From positions 1 through 64,000 of the forward strand of contig JAWUZG010001099.1 of assembly GCA_036785705.1 (NCBI GenBank): a stretch of DNA of 64,000 nt, written 5' to 3'. Below are positions 22,845 to 33,100 of the stretch, one piece after another. A model generated the notes under the pieces. It was given only the letters and a program-made list of their open reading frames with translations, did no database searches and was not told where the DNA came from. Origin of the DNA: Acanthornis magna (Eukaryota; Chordata; Aves; Passeriformes; Acanthizidae). The stretch's first letter is position 1; each line of letters starts with the position of its first letter. The position numbers were made by a program, and so were the translations under genes.

Positions 22845-24000
22845 CGGGATCCGCGCTCCCGGCTGGGATCCCAAGGAAATCCCAAGGAAATCCCATGGAA
22901 ATCCTTGGGGATTCGAGGAAAAACTCTCCTTGGAAATTCCTGAGGAACTGGGGAAAATTTCCCCTTGGAAATCCCTGAGGAATTGGGGAAAATCTCCCCA
23001 TGGAAATCCCAAGGCAATCCATGGAAATCCCAAGGAAATCCCGTGGAAATCCCATGGAAATCTCATGGAAATCCCATGGAAATCCCATGGAAATCTCATG
23101 GAAATCCCATGAAATCCCAGGAAATCCCATGGAAATCTCTGGATTCTCCCAGTTCTGGGAGAATTGGGGAAAGAGTCCCCTTGGAAATGCCTGGGGAATT
23201 GGGGAAAAGCTCTTGGAAATCCCTGAGGAATTGGGGAAAATTCCTCTTGGAAATCCCTGGGGAATTGGGGAAAAATTCCTCTTTGGAAATCCCTGGGGAA
23301 TTGGGGAGAAACTCTTGGAAATCCCTGGGGAATTGGGGAAAAACTCTTGGAAATCCCTGGGGAATTGGGGAAAAACTCTGCTTGGATATCCTGAGAAATC
23401 CCATGGAAATCCCTGAGGAACTGGGGAAAAAATCTTGGAAATCCCTGGGGAATTGGGGAAAAATTCCCCTTGGAAATCCCTGGGGAATCCCTTGGAAATC
23501 CCCGAGGAATTGGGGAAAAATTCCCCTAGGAAATCCTGGGGAATGCCATGGAAATCCCTGGGGAACTGGGGAAAAACTCTTGGAAATCCCCGAGGAATTG
23601 GGGAAAAACTCTGCTTGGATATCCCTGAGAAATCCCATGGAAATCCCTGAGGAACTGGGGAAAAAATCCTGGAAATCCCTGGGAATTGGGGAAAAACTCT
23701 CCTTGGATATTCCTGAGGAATCCATGGAAATCCCTGAGGAATTGGGAAAAAACTCTTGGAAATCCCTGGGGAATTGGGGAGAATCTCCCTTTGGAAATCC
23801 CTGAGGAATTGGGAAAAAACTCTTGAAATCCCTGGGGAATCAGGAAAAAATCCCTGAGGAATTGGGGAAAATCTCCCCTTGGAAATCCCTCGGTAATTGG
23901 GGAAAACTCCTCTTTGGAAATCCCTGGGGAATTGGGAAAAAAACTCTTGAAATTCCCTGAGGAATTGGGGAAAATCTCCCCTCGGAAAACTGATTTTCCA
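22845..24000. repeat. GGAAATCCC minisatellite, gene A 3' side
   Basis: About 1.1 kb. The left part has 10 to 18 base units (CATGGAAATCC). The right part has about 34-base units (AAATCCCTGAGGAATTGGGG). It begins just after the stop codon and would be 3' UTR if transcription runs to the signal at 24,330. Confidence 0.88.
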
Positions 24001-24045
24001 AGGGAGACACGCAGGGACTTCGAAGCAGGAAAAATGGGAAGCGGT

Positions 24046-24051
24046 TTTATT
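24046..24051 (-). terminator. Candidate poly(A) signal, minus strand
   Basis: TTTATT on the plus strand, so AATAAA on the minus strand, in unique sequence 1.9 kb beyond the last recognisable exon of pseudogene B. It could be a relic of that gene's 3' end. Confidence 0.3.
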
Positions 24052-24329
24052 TTTTTGAGCTCTGGAATGGGCGGAAAACCCCAAATCCACCGCGTTTTGG
24101 CCCAAGGAATGAGGAATTTTGGAGAGGTCACGTCCCACCGAAATTTCCCGTTCTTTCTGGATTTTTTATGGGTTCAGGTGAGGTTGTCCCAGGTGGGATC
24201 GAAGGTGGGTTTGGGGTTGAGAGGCCACGCCCAATTCCTGGCGGGAATTAGGAATTCCAATCGGAGGGATTTTGAGATCCCAAAATAACTCGGATCCGAG
24301 CTCGCGAATCGCGGCAGGGGGAAAAGGAA

Positions 24330-24335
24330 AATAAA
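24330..24335 (+). terminator. Candidate poly(A) signal for gene A
   Basis: First plus-strand AATAAA that I find in non-repetitive sequence after the gene A stop, about 1.5 kb downstream. Confidence 0.35.
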
Positions 24336-24489
24336 TTCAGAATTCAAACTTTCGGGATGAGATTTTGGGGGGAGTTCCCCAGGCTGGGTCCGGATTTGGG
24401 GCGGGGGAAAAGGAACCAAAGATTTTTGGTCAGGCTCATCTTCGTGGCCTCGAAATTGGGAAAAATTTGGGAAAACCCCAAATTCTGTC

Positions 24490-24820
24490 ACCCTGGAGCT
24501 GCCCGGGGAGGTTTGGAGTCGTGGAAGCGTCCAAGGAATTCCCAGAATTTGGTCGGGGTGACTGGATGGGGATCGATCCCAGGTTGGACTTGGTCCGGGA
24601 GGGCTTTTCCAGCCCCAGGAATTTTGGGATTTTGGGATTTTTTTGGCTGGATTAACCCCCGGAGCTGCTGAGCCGAGCTGCTCTGCAGTGGAACAGGAGG
24701 AAAATGGTGGAAAGCTTTTCCAGCCCCAGGAATTTTGGAATTTTGGGATTTTTTTGGCTGGATTAACCCCCGGAGCTGCTGAGCCGAGCTGCTCTGCAGT
24801 GGAACAAGAGGAAAATGGAG
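24490..24820 (+). repeat. CR1-like fragment and 111-bp tandem duplication
   Basis: 24,490-24,620 resembles a CR1 3' end (CTGCCCGGGGAGG, then a cleaved consensus to GGGCTTTTCCAGCCCC). The block from about 24,604 to 24,714, ending in a GGAACAGGAGGAAAATGG-like string, is repeated once nearly perfectly to 24,818. Confidence 0.55.
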
Positions 24821-24964
24821 GAGAGCGCCGCGGCTTCAGCCACAGCCACGGCCGTGACCCTGGCCAGGCTGCCGGAGCGGGGAACTGGAAAAAGGGAAAA
24901 GTCCGTGAATCGCATCCCAAAATAAATCTGGCCATCCCAAATCCCAAATTTTCTGTGGCTCTCA

Positions 24965-25925
24965 GGGCAGTGTGATCAGCCCATCCAAACCCCAAATCCC
25001 AAATCCCAACCTTTCCATAGCTTTCATGGCAGTGGGATCAGCCCATCCCATCCCCAATCCCCCCATGGCTCTCCCGGGATTGGCGTCAGCCCACCCCAAA
25101 CCCCAAATCCCAAACTTTCTGTGGCTCTCAGGGGGTCAGGATCAGCCCACCCCAAACCCCAAATCCCAAACTTTCTGTGGCTCTCAGGGGATCGGGATCA
25201 GCCCATCCCAACCCCAATCTTACCATGGATCTTCTGGATTGAGATCCCCCATCCCAAACCCCAAATCCCAAACTTCCCATGGCTCACCTGGGATCGGGAT
25301 CAGCCCATCCAAACCCCAAATCCCAAACCTTCTGTAGTTCTTACGGGAGGAGGATCAGCCCATCCCAAACCCCAAATGCCAAACTTCCTGTGGCTCTCAG
25401 GGGATTGGGATCAGCCCATCCCAATCCTCAATTCCCACTTTTCCCATGTCTCTCCTGGCATCAGGATCAGCCCACCCCAAACCCCAAATCCCAATCCCCC
25501 CATGGCTCACCTGGGATCGGGATCAGCCCAACCCAAACCCCTAATCCCAACATTTCCATGGCTCTTATGGGAGGAGGATCAGTCCACCCCAAACCCAAAT
25601 CCCAAATCCCAACCTTTCCATAGCTTTCAGGGAAGTGTGATCAGCCCATCCCAAACCCCAAATCCCAATCTTTCCATGGCTCTCCTGGGATCAGGATCAG
25701 CCCATCCCAACCCCAATCTTCCCATGGATCTCCTGGGATCGGGATCCCCCATCCCAACCCCAAATCCCAACCTTTCCGTGGTCCTCAGGGGTAGCAGGAT
25801 CAGCCCATCCCAACCTCAATCCCCCCATGGCTCTCCTGGGATCAGGATCAGCCCATCCCAACCCCAAATCCCAATCGCCCCATGTCTCTCCTGGGATCAG
25901 GATCAGCCCAAACCCAATCCCCACC
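24965..25925. repeat. GATCAGCCCATCCCAA minisatellite (B arm)
   Basis: About 1 kb of 40 to 45 base units containing GGGATCAGCCCATCCCAA and CCATGGCTCTC. It is the reverse complement of the array at 32,270-32,860 downstream of the C2 exon of gene C, so it belongs to the inverted duplication. Confidence 0.88.
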
Positions 25926-25936
25926 TTTCTGAACAT

Positions 25937-26204
25937 CTGCGCAGAGGTCCCCGGGCGCGGTGACAGTGACATTCCGGGAGCTGACAGGGTTCCGGGCCAT
26001 GCACGTCAGCAGCTCCAGCTCATCCTGGGCTAATCTCTTCACCCACACCGTGGGTCCCTCGCCCCACGGGAGGCTCCCCCTGCTCCAGGCGTAGGAGACG
26101 TTCCAAGGCCAGCGCCGGGCACGGAGCAGCGCAGGGACAAGCGGCAGCTCCCGTCCTCCGAGCAGTTCTGGGCCTCGCAGGTCACCATGAGCTCTGGCAG
26201 CTCC
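25937..26204 (-). pseudogene. Pseudogene B C2 exon, donor lost
   Basis: Reads the C2 features of gene C (the RNPVSSRNVTV strand, GDLCA end) only after changing frame. Two single-base losses relative to gene C, and the donor GTGAG is replaced by ATGTT. Confidence 0.85.
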
Positions 26205-26281
26205 CTGGGCACAGCAGGGGCATTAAAAAATGCCTTTTTTTAAGGTAAAACCCCCAAAAACCCACACTAAAAGACACCTAC

Positions 26282-26576
26282 TGTACACCTGGAGGATGAA
26301 GGTGGAAGTTGTCCCACTGATGGTTACAGAGTAGGTCCCAATGTCCTCCATGCTCAGCTGGGAGAGGGTGAGCGCATTGCCATTCTCGGAGATGGACACA
26401 CGCCTCTCGTATTTGTTGCCAAAAAACACAGCTCGAGGAGGGTTTTCAAATATCACAGCCACTATGGGTATATCCCCAAAGTTCCATGCTGCTACTTTTC
26501 TATCTGGGTTGTGGCTGCGGGAAGGTGACAGATCCTCCCACGGCCCCGATCACCTCTGTGGTGTTGCTGGCGCTCG
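26282..26576 (-). pseudogene. Pseudogene B V exon, +1 frameshift
   Basis: Acceptor CCCCAG and donor GTAGGT are intact. The exon start (NTTEVIGAVGGSVTF) and end (PPRAVFFGNKYERRVS) lie in different frames because of one inserted base. Confidence 0.87.
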
Positions 26577-26579
26577 CTG

Positions 26580-27500
26580 GGGAGAGAAGGTGGGGAGAGA
26601 ACGTGGGGTGAGGGTGGGATGGAGGTGGGAGGAAGGTGGAGTGAATGGAGGATGGAGGTGAGATGAGAGTGGAACAAAGGTGGGATGAAGATGGAATGAA
26701 GGTAAGATGGAGGTGGGATGAGGGCGGGATGAGGGTGGGATCAAGGTGTGATGAGAGTGGAACAAAGGTGGAATGAAGGTTGAATGAAGGTGTGATGAAG
26801 GTGGGATGAGAGCGGAACAAAGGTGGGATGAAGATAGAATGGAGGTGGGATGGAGGTGGGATCAGGGTGGGATGAGGGTGGGATGAAGGTAAGATGAAGG
26901 TGGGATGAGAGTGGAAGAAAGGTGAAGATGGAATGAAGGTGGAAGTTGGAATGAAGGTAAGATGGAGGTGAGATGAGCGTGAGATGAGTGTGAGCTGGAG
27001 ATGGGATGGAGGTAAGATGGAGGTAGGGTGGAGGTGGACTGAGGGTGGGACGAAGATGGGGTAGAGGTGGGATGGAGGTGCAATGAAGGTGGGATGGAGG
27101 TGGGATGGAGGTAGGATGAGTGTGAGATGAAGATGGGATGAATATGGAATGAAGGTGGAGTGAAGGCAAGGTGGAGGTGGGATGAAGATGGGATGAAGGT
27201 AAGATGGAGGTGGGATGGAAGTGAGATGACGGTGGGATGGAGGTGAGATGAACGTGAGATGAAGATGAGATGAATATGGAATGAAGGTGGAGCAAAGGCA
27301 AGATGGAGGTATGATGGAGGTGGGCTGAAGGTGGGATGGAGGTAAGATGAAAATAGGATGAAGATGGGATGAAGGTGGGAAGATGGTGGGCTGGGAGTGG
27401 GCTGAAGGTGGGCTGAAGGTGGGATGAAGATGGGATGAAGATGGGATGGAGGTGGGATGAAGATGGGATGGAGGTGGGATGGAGGTGGGAGGAAGGTGGG
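26580..27500. repeat. GGTGGGATGAAG minisatellite (B arm, intron 1)
   Basis: About 900 bases of 10 to 12 base units (GATGGAGGTGGGATGAAGGT). It is the inverted equivalent of the shorter array at 31,200-31,600 in gene C, so array length diverged after duplication. Confidence 0.9.
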
Positions 27501-27809
27501 CTGAAGATGGTCTGAAGTTGCCGTGCCCAGGGAATGAAGCTCACCACGGCTGTGGCTGTTTGAGGGCAGGGGGCTTGGGGAAGGGTCCCGGGGGGAGGAA
27601 GAGCTTCACCTGCACGAGGCTGAGCCCCCGGAGCCCCCAGCCCCTGCCTCGGGCTGAGGGCGGAGCCTGGAGGGGAACTGAGAGGGAAAAAGAGAAGGAG
27701 GAACTGGAGATGGGAAGGTCAGGAGGGTTCACCTTGAGGTTCCTGAGCAGGAGAGGGAAGCTCTGGTGTCCTTGGAGGAGAATCTTGGGGTCACGGAAGG
27801 GTTTGGGGT

Positions 27810-27935
27810 GGGAGGGACCCTAAAATCCTCCCGTTCCACCCCTGAAAATCCCCACACCTTCCACCAGCCCGGGGTGCTCCAAGCCCTGTCCGGCCTGGCC
27901 TCGGACACTCCCAGGGATGGACAATCCATGGAATC
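27810..27935 (-). mobile_element. CR1-like 3' end in B intron 1
   Basis: Reverse complement of the fragment at 30,315-30,480 in gene C intron 1, with the GGAGTGTCCGAGGCCAGGCC and TAGGGTCCCTCCCACCC blocks of a CR1 3' end. It was inserted before the inverted duplication. Confidence 0.6.
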
Positions 27936-28153
27936 ACCTGGGCCAGGAGCTGAGAACTGACGTCATCACTTTTTATCAAATTATCGAGGTTTCCATGGCA
28001 ACGCGAGGCCTCTTTCACCCTCATTGCCCCATCCCTGCGAGGTTGCCCAATCCTCCACCCCCGTGGAGCTGCTCCGTGGTCCCACACCCTCCCGGAGGTC
28101 CCAAACCCACCCCGAGCCCCCCGCGGGCTCCCTGAGGAGCTCCTGGCACTCAC

Positions 28154-28214
28154 CGCTTCGGTGGAGGAGGATGAGGAGGGCGAGGACCTGGAACCAAAAC
28201 ATCTCCATCAGCAT
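28154..28214 (-). pseudogene. Pseudogene B leader exon
   Basis: 61 bases, the same length as in gene C, reading MLMEMFWFQVLALLILLHRS with a GTGAGT donor. It is intact by itself. The extra upstream Met of gene C is not conserved here, which favours the Met at 30,046 in gene C. Confidence 0.85.
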
Positions 28215-28258
28215 CCGGAGCGCGGAGAGGACTTTTCTGCATCGACGACCCAGAAACG

Positions 28259-28341
28259 ATCGCGGCGAAGAGGAAGAGGAAGAGGAAGAGGAAGAGGAAG
28301 AGGAAGAGGAAGAGGAAGAGGAAGAGGAAGAGGAAGAGGAG
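28259..28341. repeat. (GGAAGA)n microsatellite upstream of B
   Basis: Pure hexanucleotide purine run in the presumed promoter side of pseudogene B. Gene C has no equivalent. Confidence 0.9.
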
Positions 28342-28561
28342 AGCCTTGGTGTGGTTTCTCCTCCACGGCTGGCGTGGAGAAATGTCACGCCCCGTGGTCA
28401 GGATGGGTCAAGGAGGTGTCACACAAAGGTGACCTGGAAAAGTCCAGTTGGACAGCTCCAACCGGGCTGGGGTCCTCAAACCAGTCTGGACCAGCAGCTC
28501 CCAGTTCCTCACTGGCGCAGAGGAACCGTTTTTTAATGTTTTTAATCGAGCTGGTCCAGAA

Positions 28562-28571
28562 CACTTCCTCT
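28562..28571 (-). promoter_or_regulatory. PU.1-type ETS site in the B/C spacer
   Basis: CACTTCCTCT, reverse complement AGAGGAAGTG, an exact PU.1 consensus. It lies in the unique spacer between the two divergent leader exons, where a shared myeloid or lymphoid control region would be expected. Motif evidence only. Confidence 0.35.
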
Positions 28572-29069
28572 GACCCCAAAATTTCACCACGAGGCATGAC
28601 CTTCCCAGAATAACGCGGATTTGGGAAGTGCCACGCACGGGGCATGGCTTTTGGGGTCCCAAATCGGGGAGATTTGGAAATGTCCAACCACGAGGGGCCG
28701 TTCTCGGAGGAAGCGGAGCTTGCGTGACAGCTTCGGAATGAGAAATGTCATTTCGTGACAGGAAATTGCTGCAATTTGTGACCAATTCTGGCGCCTCTGT
28801 TAAAATATAAAAATATCGCGGAGTGGCGCGGGAGGTGTTTGTGGTTTGGTTTCTCGCTCGCAGCTGGGCTGGGGAGGAGCATCTTGAGGTGGTTGGGAGG
28901 AGAGGTCAGGGAGGACAATCTCACGGAAATTATGGAAACTTGAGCCGGAGAACTCAATTTCTGAGCAAAGGTGAGGGTGGCAGCTGGGACGAGGAGCCCA
29001 AAAATCAAATATTTTTTGGGCCGTGACCCCAAAAATCAAATACGAACAAATATCCCAGGAGCCTCTGCG

Positions 29070-29530
29070 AGGACCAGCCTGGAGAGAAGGTCCTGGGTGG
29101 TCCTGGAGCTGCTGGAGAGAGTCCAGAGGAGGATCCAGGACGGTCAGAGGGATGGAGTGAGGGAAGTCTGGGAAATTGGGATTGTTCACCTGGAGAAGAG
29201 AAGGTTTTGTGGTGACCTCATCGTGGCCTTCCAGGACCTGCAGGAAAATGGAAGGAGACAATTTCCAAGGGATGGAGTGACAGGAAAGGTGGGAATGGCT
29301 TCCCACGGCCGGGGGGCAGCGCTGGGTGGGATTTCGGGAAGGAATTCCTGGCTGGGATGGAATTCCCAGAGAAGCTGTGGCCACCCCTGGAAGTGTCCAA
29401 GGCCAGGTTGGACATCGGGGCTTGGAGAAACCTGGGATGAGGGAAGGTGTCCCTGTCCACGGAAAGGGGTGGGATTTAAGGTCCCTTCCCACCCAAACCA
29501 TTCCAAGATTTGGGGTCAACCTCTCCTGAA
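29070..29530 (+). mobile_element. CR1 LINE 3' end
   Basis: Clear avian CR1 3' terminus: CACCTGGAGAAGAGAAGG, GTGACCTCATCGTGGCCTTC, CCCAGAGAAGCTGTGG, CTGGAAGTGTCCAAGGCCAG and AAGGTCCCTTCCCACCC. It sits in the spacer between the inverted SLAM copies. Confidence 0.85.
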
Positions 29531-29720
29531 GGACACCCTGGAGACACCAAACCATTCCATGATTTGGGGTCAGCCTCTCCTCAAGGACGCCCTGGAGACA
29601 CCAAACCATTCCATGATTGGGGTCAGCCTTGCTCCTCACCCTGGAGAATCCAATCCATTCCATGATGTGGGGTCAGCCTCTCCTCAAGGACACCCTGGAG
29701 ACGTCACCAATGCCTGGGCG
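29495..29720 (+). repeat. CR1 3'-tail tandem array
   Basis: About four units of 50 to 65 bases, each with CCATTCCATGATTTGGGGTC and CTCCTCAAGGACACCCTGG. They grew from the terminal part of the adjoining CR1 copy. Confidence 0.8.
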
Positions 29721-30045
29721 CTCTCCCGTGATATTTTCCAGGGCTAACTCTCTCCGGGTGGTCTCCGTGGACCACCTGAGTCATTTCTCACTCGTGGTCA
29801 TGACCTCCCTCATGGTCCACCCGCCCACCCATCCTTCCTTGGAAAAAATGTCACCGTGAAAATGGAACTTCACTCGCCGTTCCTCTGTGGGTGTGGATCC
29901 TTCCCCTTGTCGGCTTCCTGTCACAGCTACATGTGACGTCCTTCCCCTCCACCCGGATGGTGAAAAGCCACTCAGGCGCTCCTGTCCCTCAGCACCGCGA
30001 GAATTTCAGGGTGCTCGGCGTCCCGAGTTCCTCTCCATGCTCCGG

Positions 30046-30106
30046 ATGCTGATGGAGATGTTTTGGTTCCAGGTCCTCGCCCTCCTCATCCTCCTCCACC
30101 GAAGCG
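30046..30106 (+). CDS. Gene C exon 1: signal peptide
   Basis: MLMEMFWFQVLALLILLHRS followed by a GTGAGT donor in phase 1. The hydrophobic core is typical of a cleaved leader. Confidence 0.88.
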
Positions 30107-33100
30107 GTGAGTGCCAGGAGCTCCTCAGGGAGCCCGCGGGGGGCTCGGGGTGGGTTTGGGACCTCCGGGAGGGTGTGGGACCGCGGAGCAGCTCCATGGG
30201 GAGGGTTCACGCCAGGATTTTGGGCAACGAGGGTGGAAGATGCTGCCGTGGATCTCTTGTTGTTGCCATGGAAACCTCGATAATTTGATAAAAGTGATGA
30301 CATCAGTTCTCAGCTCCTGGCCCAGGTGATTCCATGGATTGTCCATCCCTGGGAGTGTCCGAGGCCAGGCCGGACAGGGCTTGGAGCACCCCGGGCTGGT
30401 GGAAGGTGTGGGGATTTTCAGGGGGTGGAAAGGGAGGATTTTAGGGTCCCTCCCACCCCCAACCCTTCCGTGACCCCAAGATTCTCCTTCAAGGACACCA
30501 GAGCTTCCCTCTCCTGCTCAGGCACCTCAGGGTGAACCCTCCAGACCTTTCCAATAACAATTCATAAGGATCAATAAGATCGGTTCTCAGCTCCAGTCTG
30601 CTCACCCTGCTCCGCTCCCCTCCCTGTTCTCTCTGACTTTTTGGAGGTCTCATTTTGGGCCATTTCTGCCTCATTTCTGTCCAGCAGAAATTCAGAAAGC
30701 CCTCCCCGGGGTTTTTATCACACGAACCCCCACGGTGGTTGGATTATTCAGCAAATTCCCGGCGAGTTTATCTCCCCCGCCAGCTTTTTCCTCTTCTGTG
30801 CACTCGGGGAGGTTCCGTTGTCCACTCCCAGGAGTGTCTGAGGCTGAAATTCCGAGCCAGGATCAGTTCCCGGCTGGAGAAAAACCGGGAAGAAAAACTC
30901 CGAAACTCCTGCCCTGGTCTAGACTGAGTGGCGCAGAATTTTTTGAAATGGGAAGTTTCTGAAATAATGAAAACGGCTCGTTCCTCCTTGAATTCTCGTA
31001 ACCCGAGGTCTGGGGAGGGCAGGGGAGGGAAGGGATGGATCCTGAGGGGTCTGGGACTTTGTCCTGGGCTGCGTCCAAAGGGGTGGGGAAGGGTTGTCCT
31101 CCTCTGGAATGGGGAGAGCCCACCTGGAATGGGGAGAGCCCACCTGGAATGGGGAGATCTCACCAGGTCTGCTGCCCCAGGACCATGATCGTGATCCCAC
31201 CTTGATCCCACCTTGATCTCACCTTGATCCCACCCTCATCCCACCTCCATCTCACCCTCATCCCATCCCACCACCCGTCCATCCCACCTCTGTCCCACCT
31301 TCATTCCACCTCCATCCCATGTTCATCCCGGTTTCATTCCTCCTTTATCCCATCTCCGTCTTATCTCCATCCCACCTCCATTCCAACCTTGTTCCACTTT
31401 GATCACACCTTCACCCCACCTCCATTTTACCTTCATCCCACCCTCATCTCACCTTTGTTCTACTCTCATCCCACTTTGATCCCACCCTCAGCCCACCTCC
31501 ATCCTACCTCCATCTTACCTTCATCCCACCCTCATCTCACCCTCATCTCACCTTCACCCTCCGTTCACTCCACCTCCATCTCACCCTCATCACACCTTCT
31601 CTCTCCCCAGCGAGCGCCAGCAACACCACAGAGGTGATCGGGGCCGTGGGTGGATCTGTCACCTTCCACAGCCACAACCCAGATAGAAAAGCAGCAGCAT
31701 GGAACTTTGGGAATATACCCATAGTGACCGTGATATTTGAAGATCCTCCTCGAGCTGTGTTTTTTGGCAACAAATACGAGAGGCGTGTGTCCATCTCCGA
31801 GAATGGCAATGCGCTCACCCTCTCCCAGCTGAGCATGGAGGACATTGGGACCTACTCTGTAACCATCAGTGGGACAACTTCCACCTTCATCCTCCAGGTG
31901 TACAGTAGGTGTCTTTTAGTGTGGTTTTTTTGGGTTTTACCCTAAAAAAAGGCATTTTCTGACACCTCCGTGTCCCCAGGGGAGCTGCCAGAGCTCATGG
32001 TGACCTGCGAGGCCCAGAACTGCTCGGAGGACGGGAGCTGCCGCTTGTCCCTGCGCTGCTCCGCTCCCGGCGCTGGCCTCGGGAACGTCTCCTACGCCTG
32101 GAGCAGGGGGAGCCTCCCGTGGGGCGAGGGACCCACGGTGTGGGTGGAGAGATTAGCCCAGGATGAGCTGGAGCCACTGACGTGCACGGCCCGGAACCCT
32201 GTGAGCTCCCGGAATGTCACTGTCACCACCCCCGGGGAGCTCTGCGCAGGTGAGAGACATGGAGAGGTGGGAGTGGGGTTGGGATGGGTTGATCCCGATC
32301 CCAGGAGAGCCACAGGAAGTTTGGGATTTGGGGTTGGGATGGGCTGATCCAAATTCCAGGAGAGACGTGGGGGGATTGGGATTTGGGGTTGGGATGGGCT
32401 GATCCAAATTCCAGGACAGCCATGGGAGCATTGGGGTTTGGGATGGGGTGGGATGGGCTAATCCTGATCCCAATTCCAGGAGAGCCATGGGAAAGTTTGG
32501 GATTTGGGGTTTGGGATGGGCTGATCCCAATGCTCTGAGAACCACGCAAAGATTGGGGTTTGGGGTTTGGGATGGGCTGATCCTGATCCCAGGAGAGCCA
32601 TGGGAACATTGGGGTTGGGATGGGCTGATCCCACTGCCCTGAGTGCCATGGAAGGTTTGGGATTTGGGGTTTGGGTTTTGGGGTTTGGGATGGGTTTATC
32701 CCAATGCCCTGAGAGCCACAGAACGTTTGGGATTTGGGGTTTGGGGTTTGGGATGGGCTGATCCTCCTCCCATAAGAACCATAGAAAGTTTGGGATTTGG
32801 GATTTGGGATTTGGGGTTTGGGATCTGGGATTTGGGATTTCGGATGGGCCGATCCCGCTCCCAGGCCCCACCTTTCCCCGGAGCGGTGCCTTGGGATCCA
32901 AGGGAAGCTGACCCTGTCCCCATTCTCTCCCCCACCAGAAAACGCCACCACTCACCCTCCCGGCCCCGGTGAGCTGCCACCCTGTCTGTGTCCCTGTCCA
33001 CGTCCGAGTGTCCCCAAGTGTCCGGAGCAGCTTTTCCGTGTCCGGCCGGGGAGGGGATTGGGGATCCTGAGCCCGGCGCCCTCCAGCTGCTCCCAAAATC

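Larger units (their letters stand above)
25937..28214 (-). pseudogene. SLAM-family pseudogene 'B' (inverted copy of gene C)
   Basis: Three minus-strand exons match gene C closely: leader 28154-28214, V 26282-26576 and C2 25937-26204. Against gene C the V exon has one extra base near 26,515-26,520, which runs into a TAG soon after. The C2 exon lacks one G at its first bases and one base near 26,103, and its donor reads AT where gene C has GT. Exon lengths are 295 and 268, against 294 and 270. No transmembrane or tail exons are found in the 1.9 kb beyond the C2 exon. The remaining sequence is still very similar to gene C, so the duplication or the decay is recent. It was presumably once a SLAM receptor; it cannot now encode one unless several sequence errors coincide. 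Confidence 0.85.

Noticed and set aside
24815..24925. Small plus-strand ORF of 36 codons with an overlapping AATAAA
   Set aside because: No splice context, no recognisable domain, and part of its sequence lies beside a tandemly duplicated CR1-like block; chance is more likely.
24965..25930. Search for transmembrane and tail exons of pseudogene B
   Set aside because: No segment matched the gene C transmembrane or ITSM exons; the interval is minisatellite.
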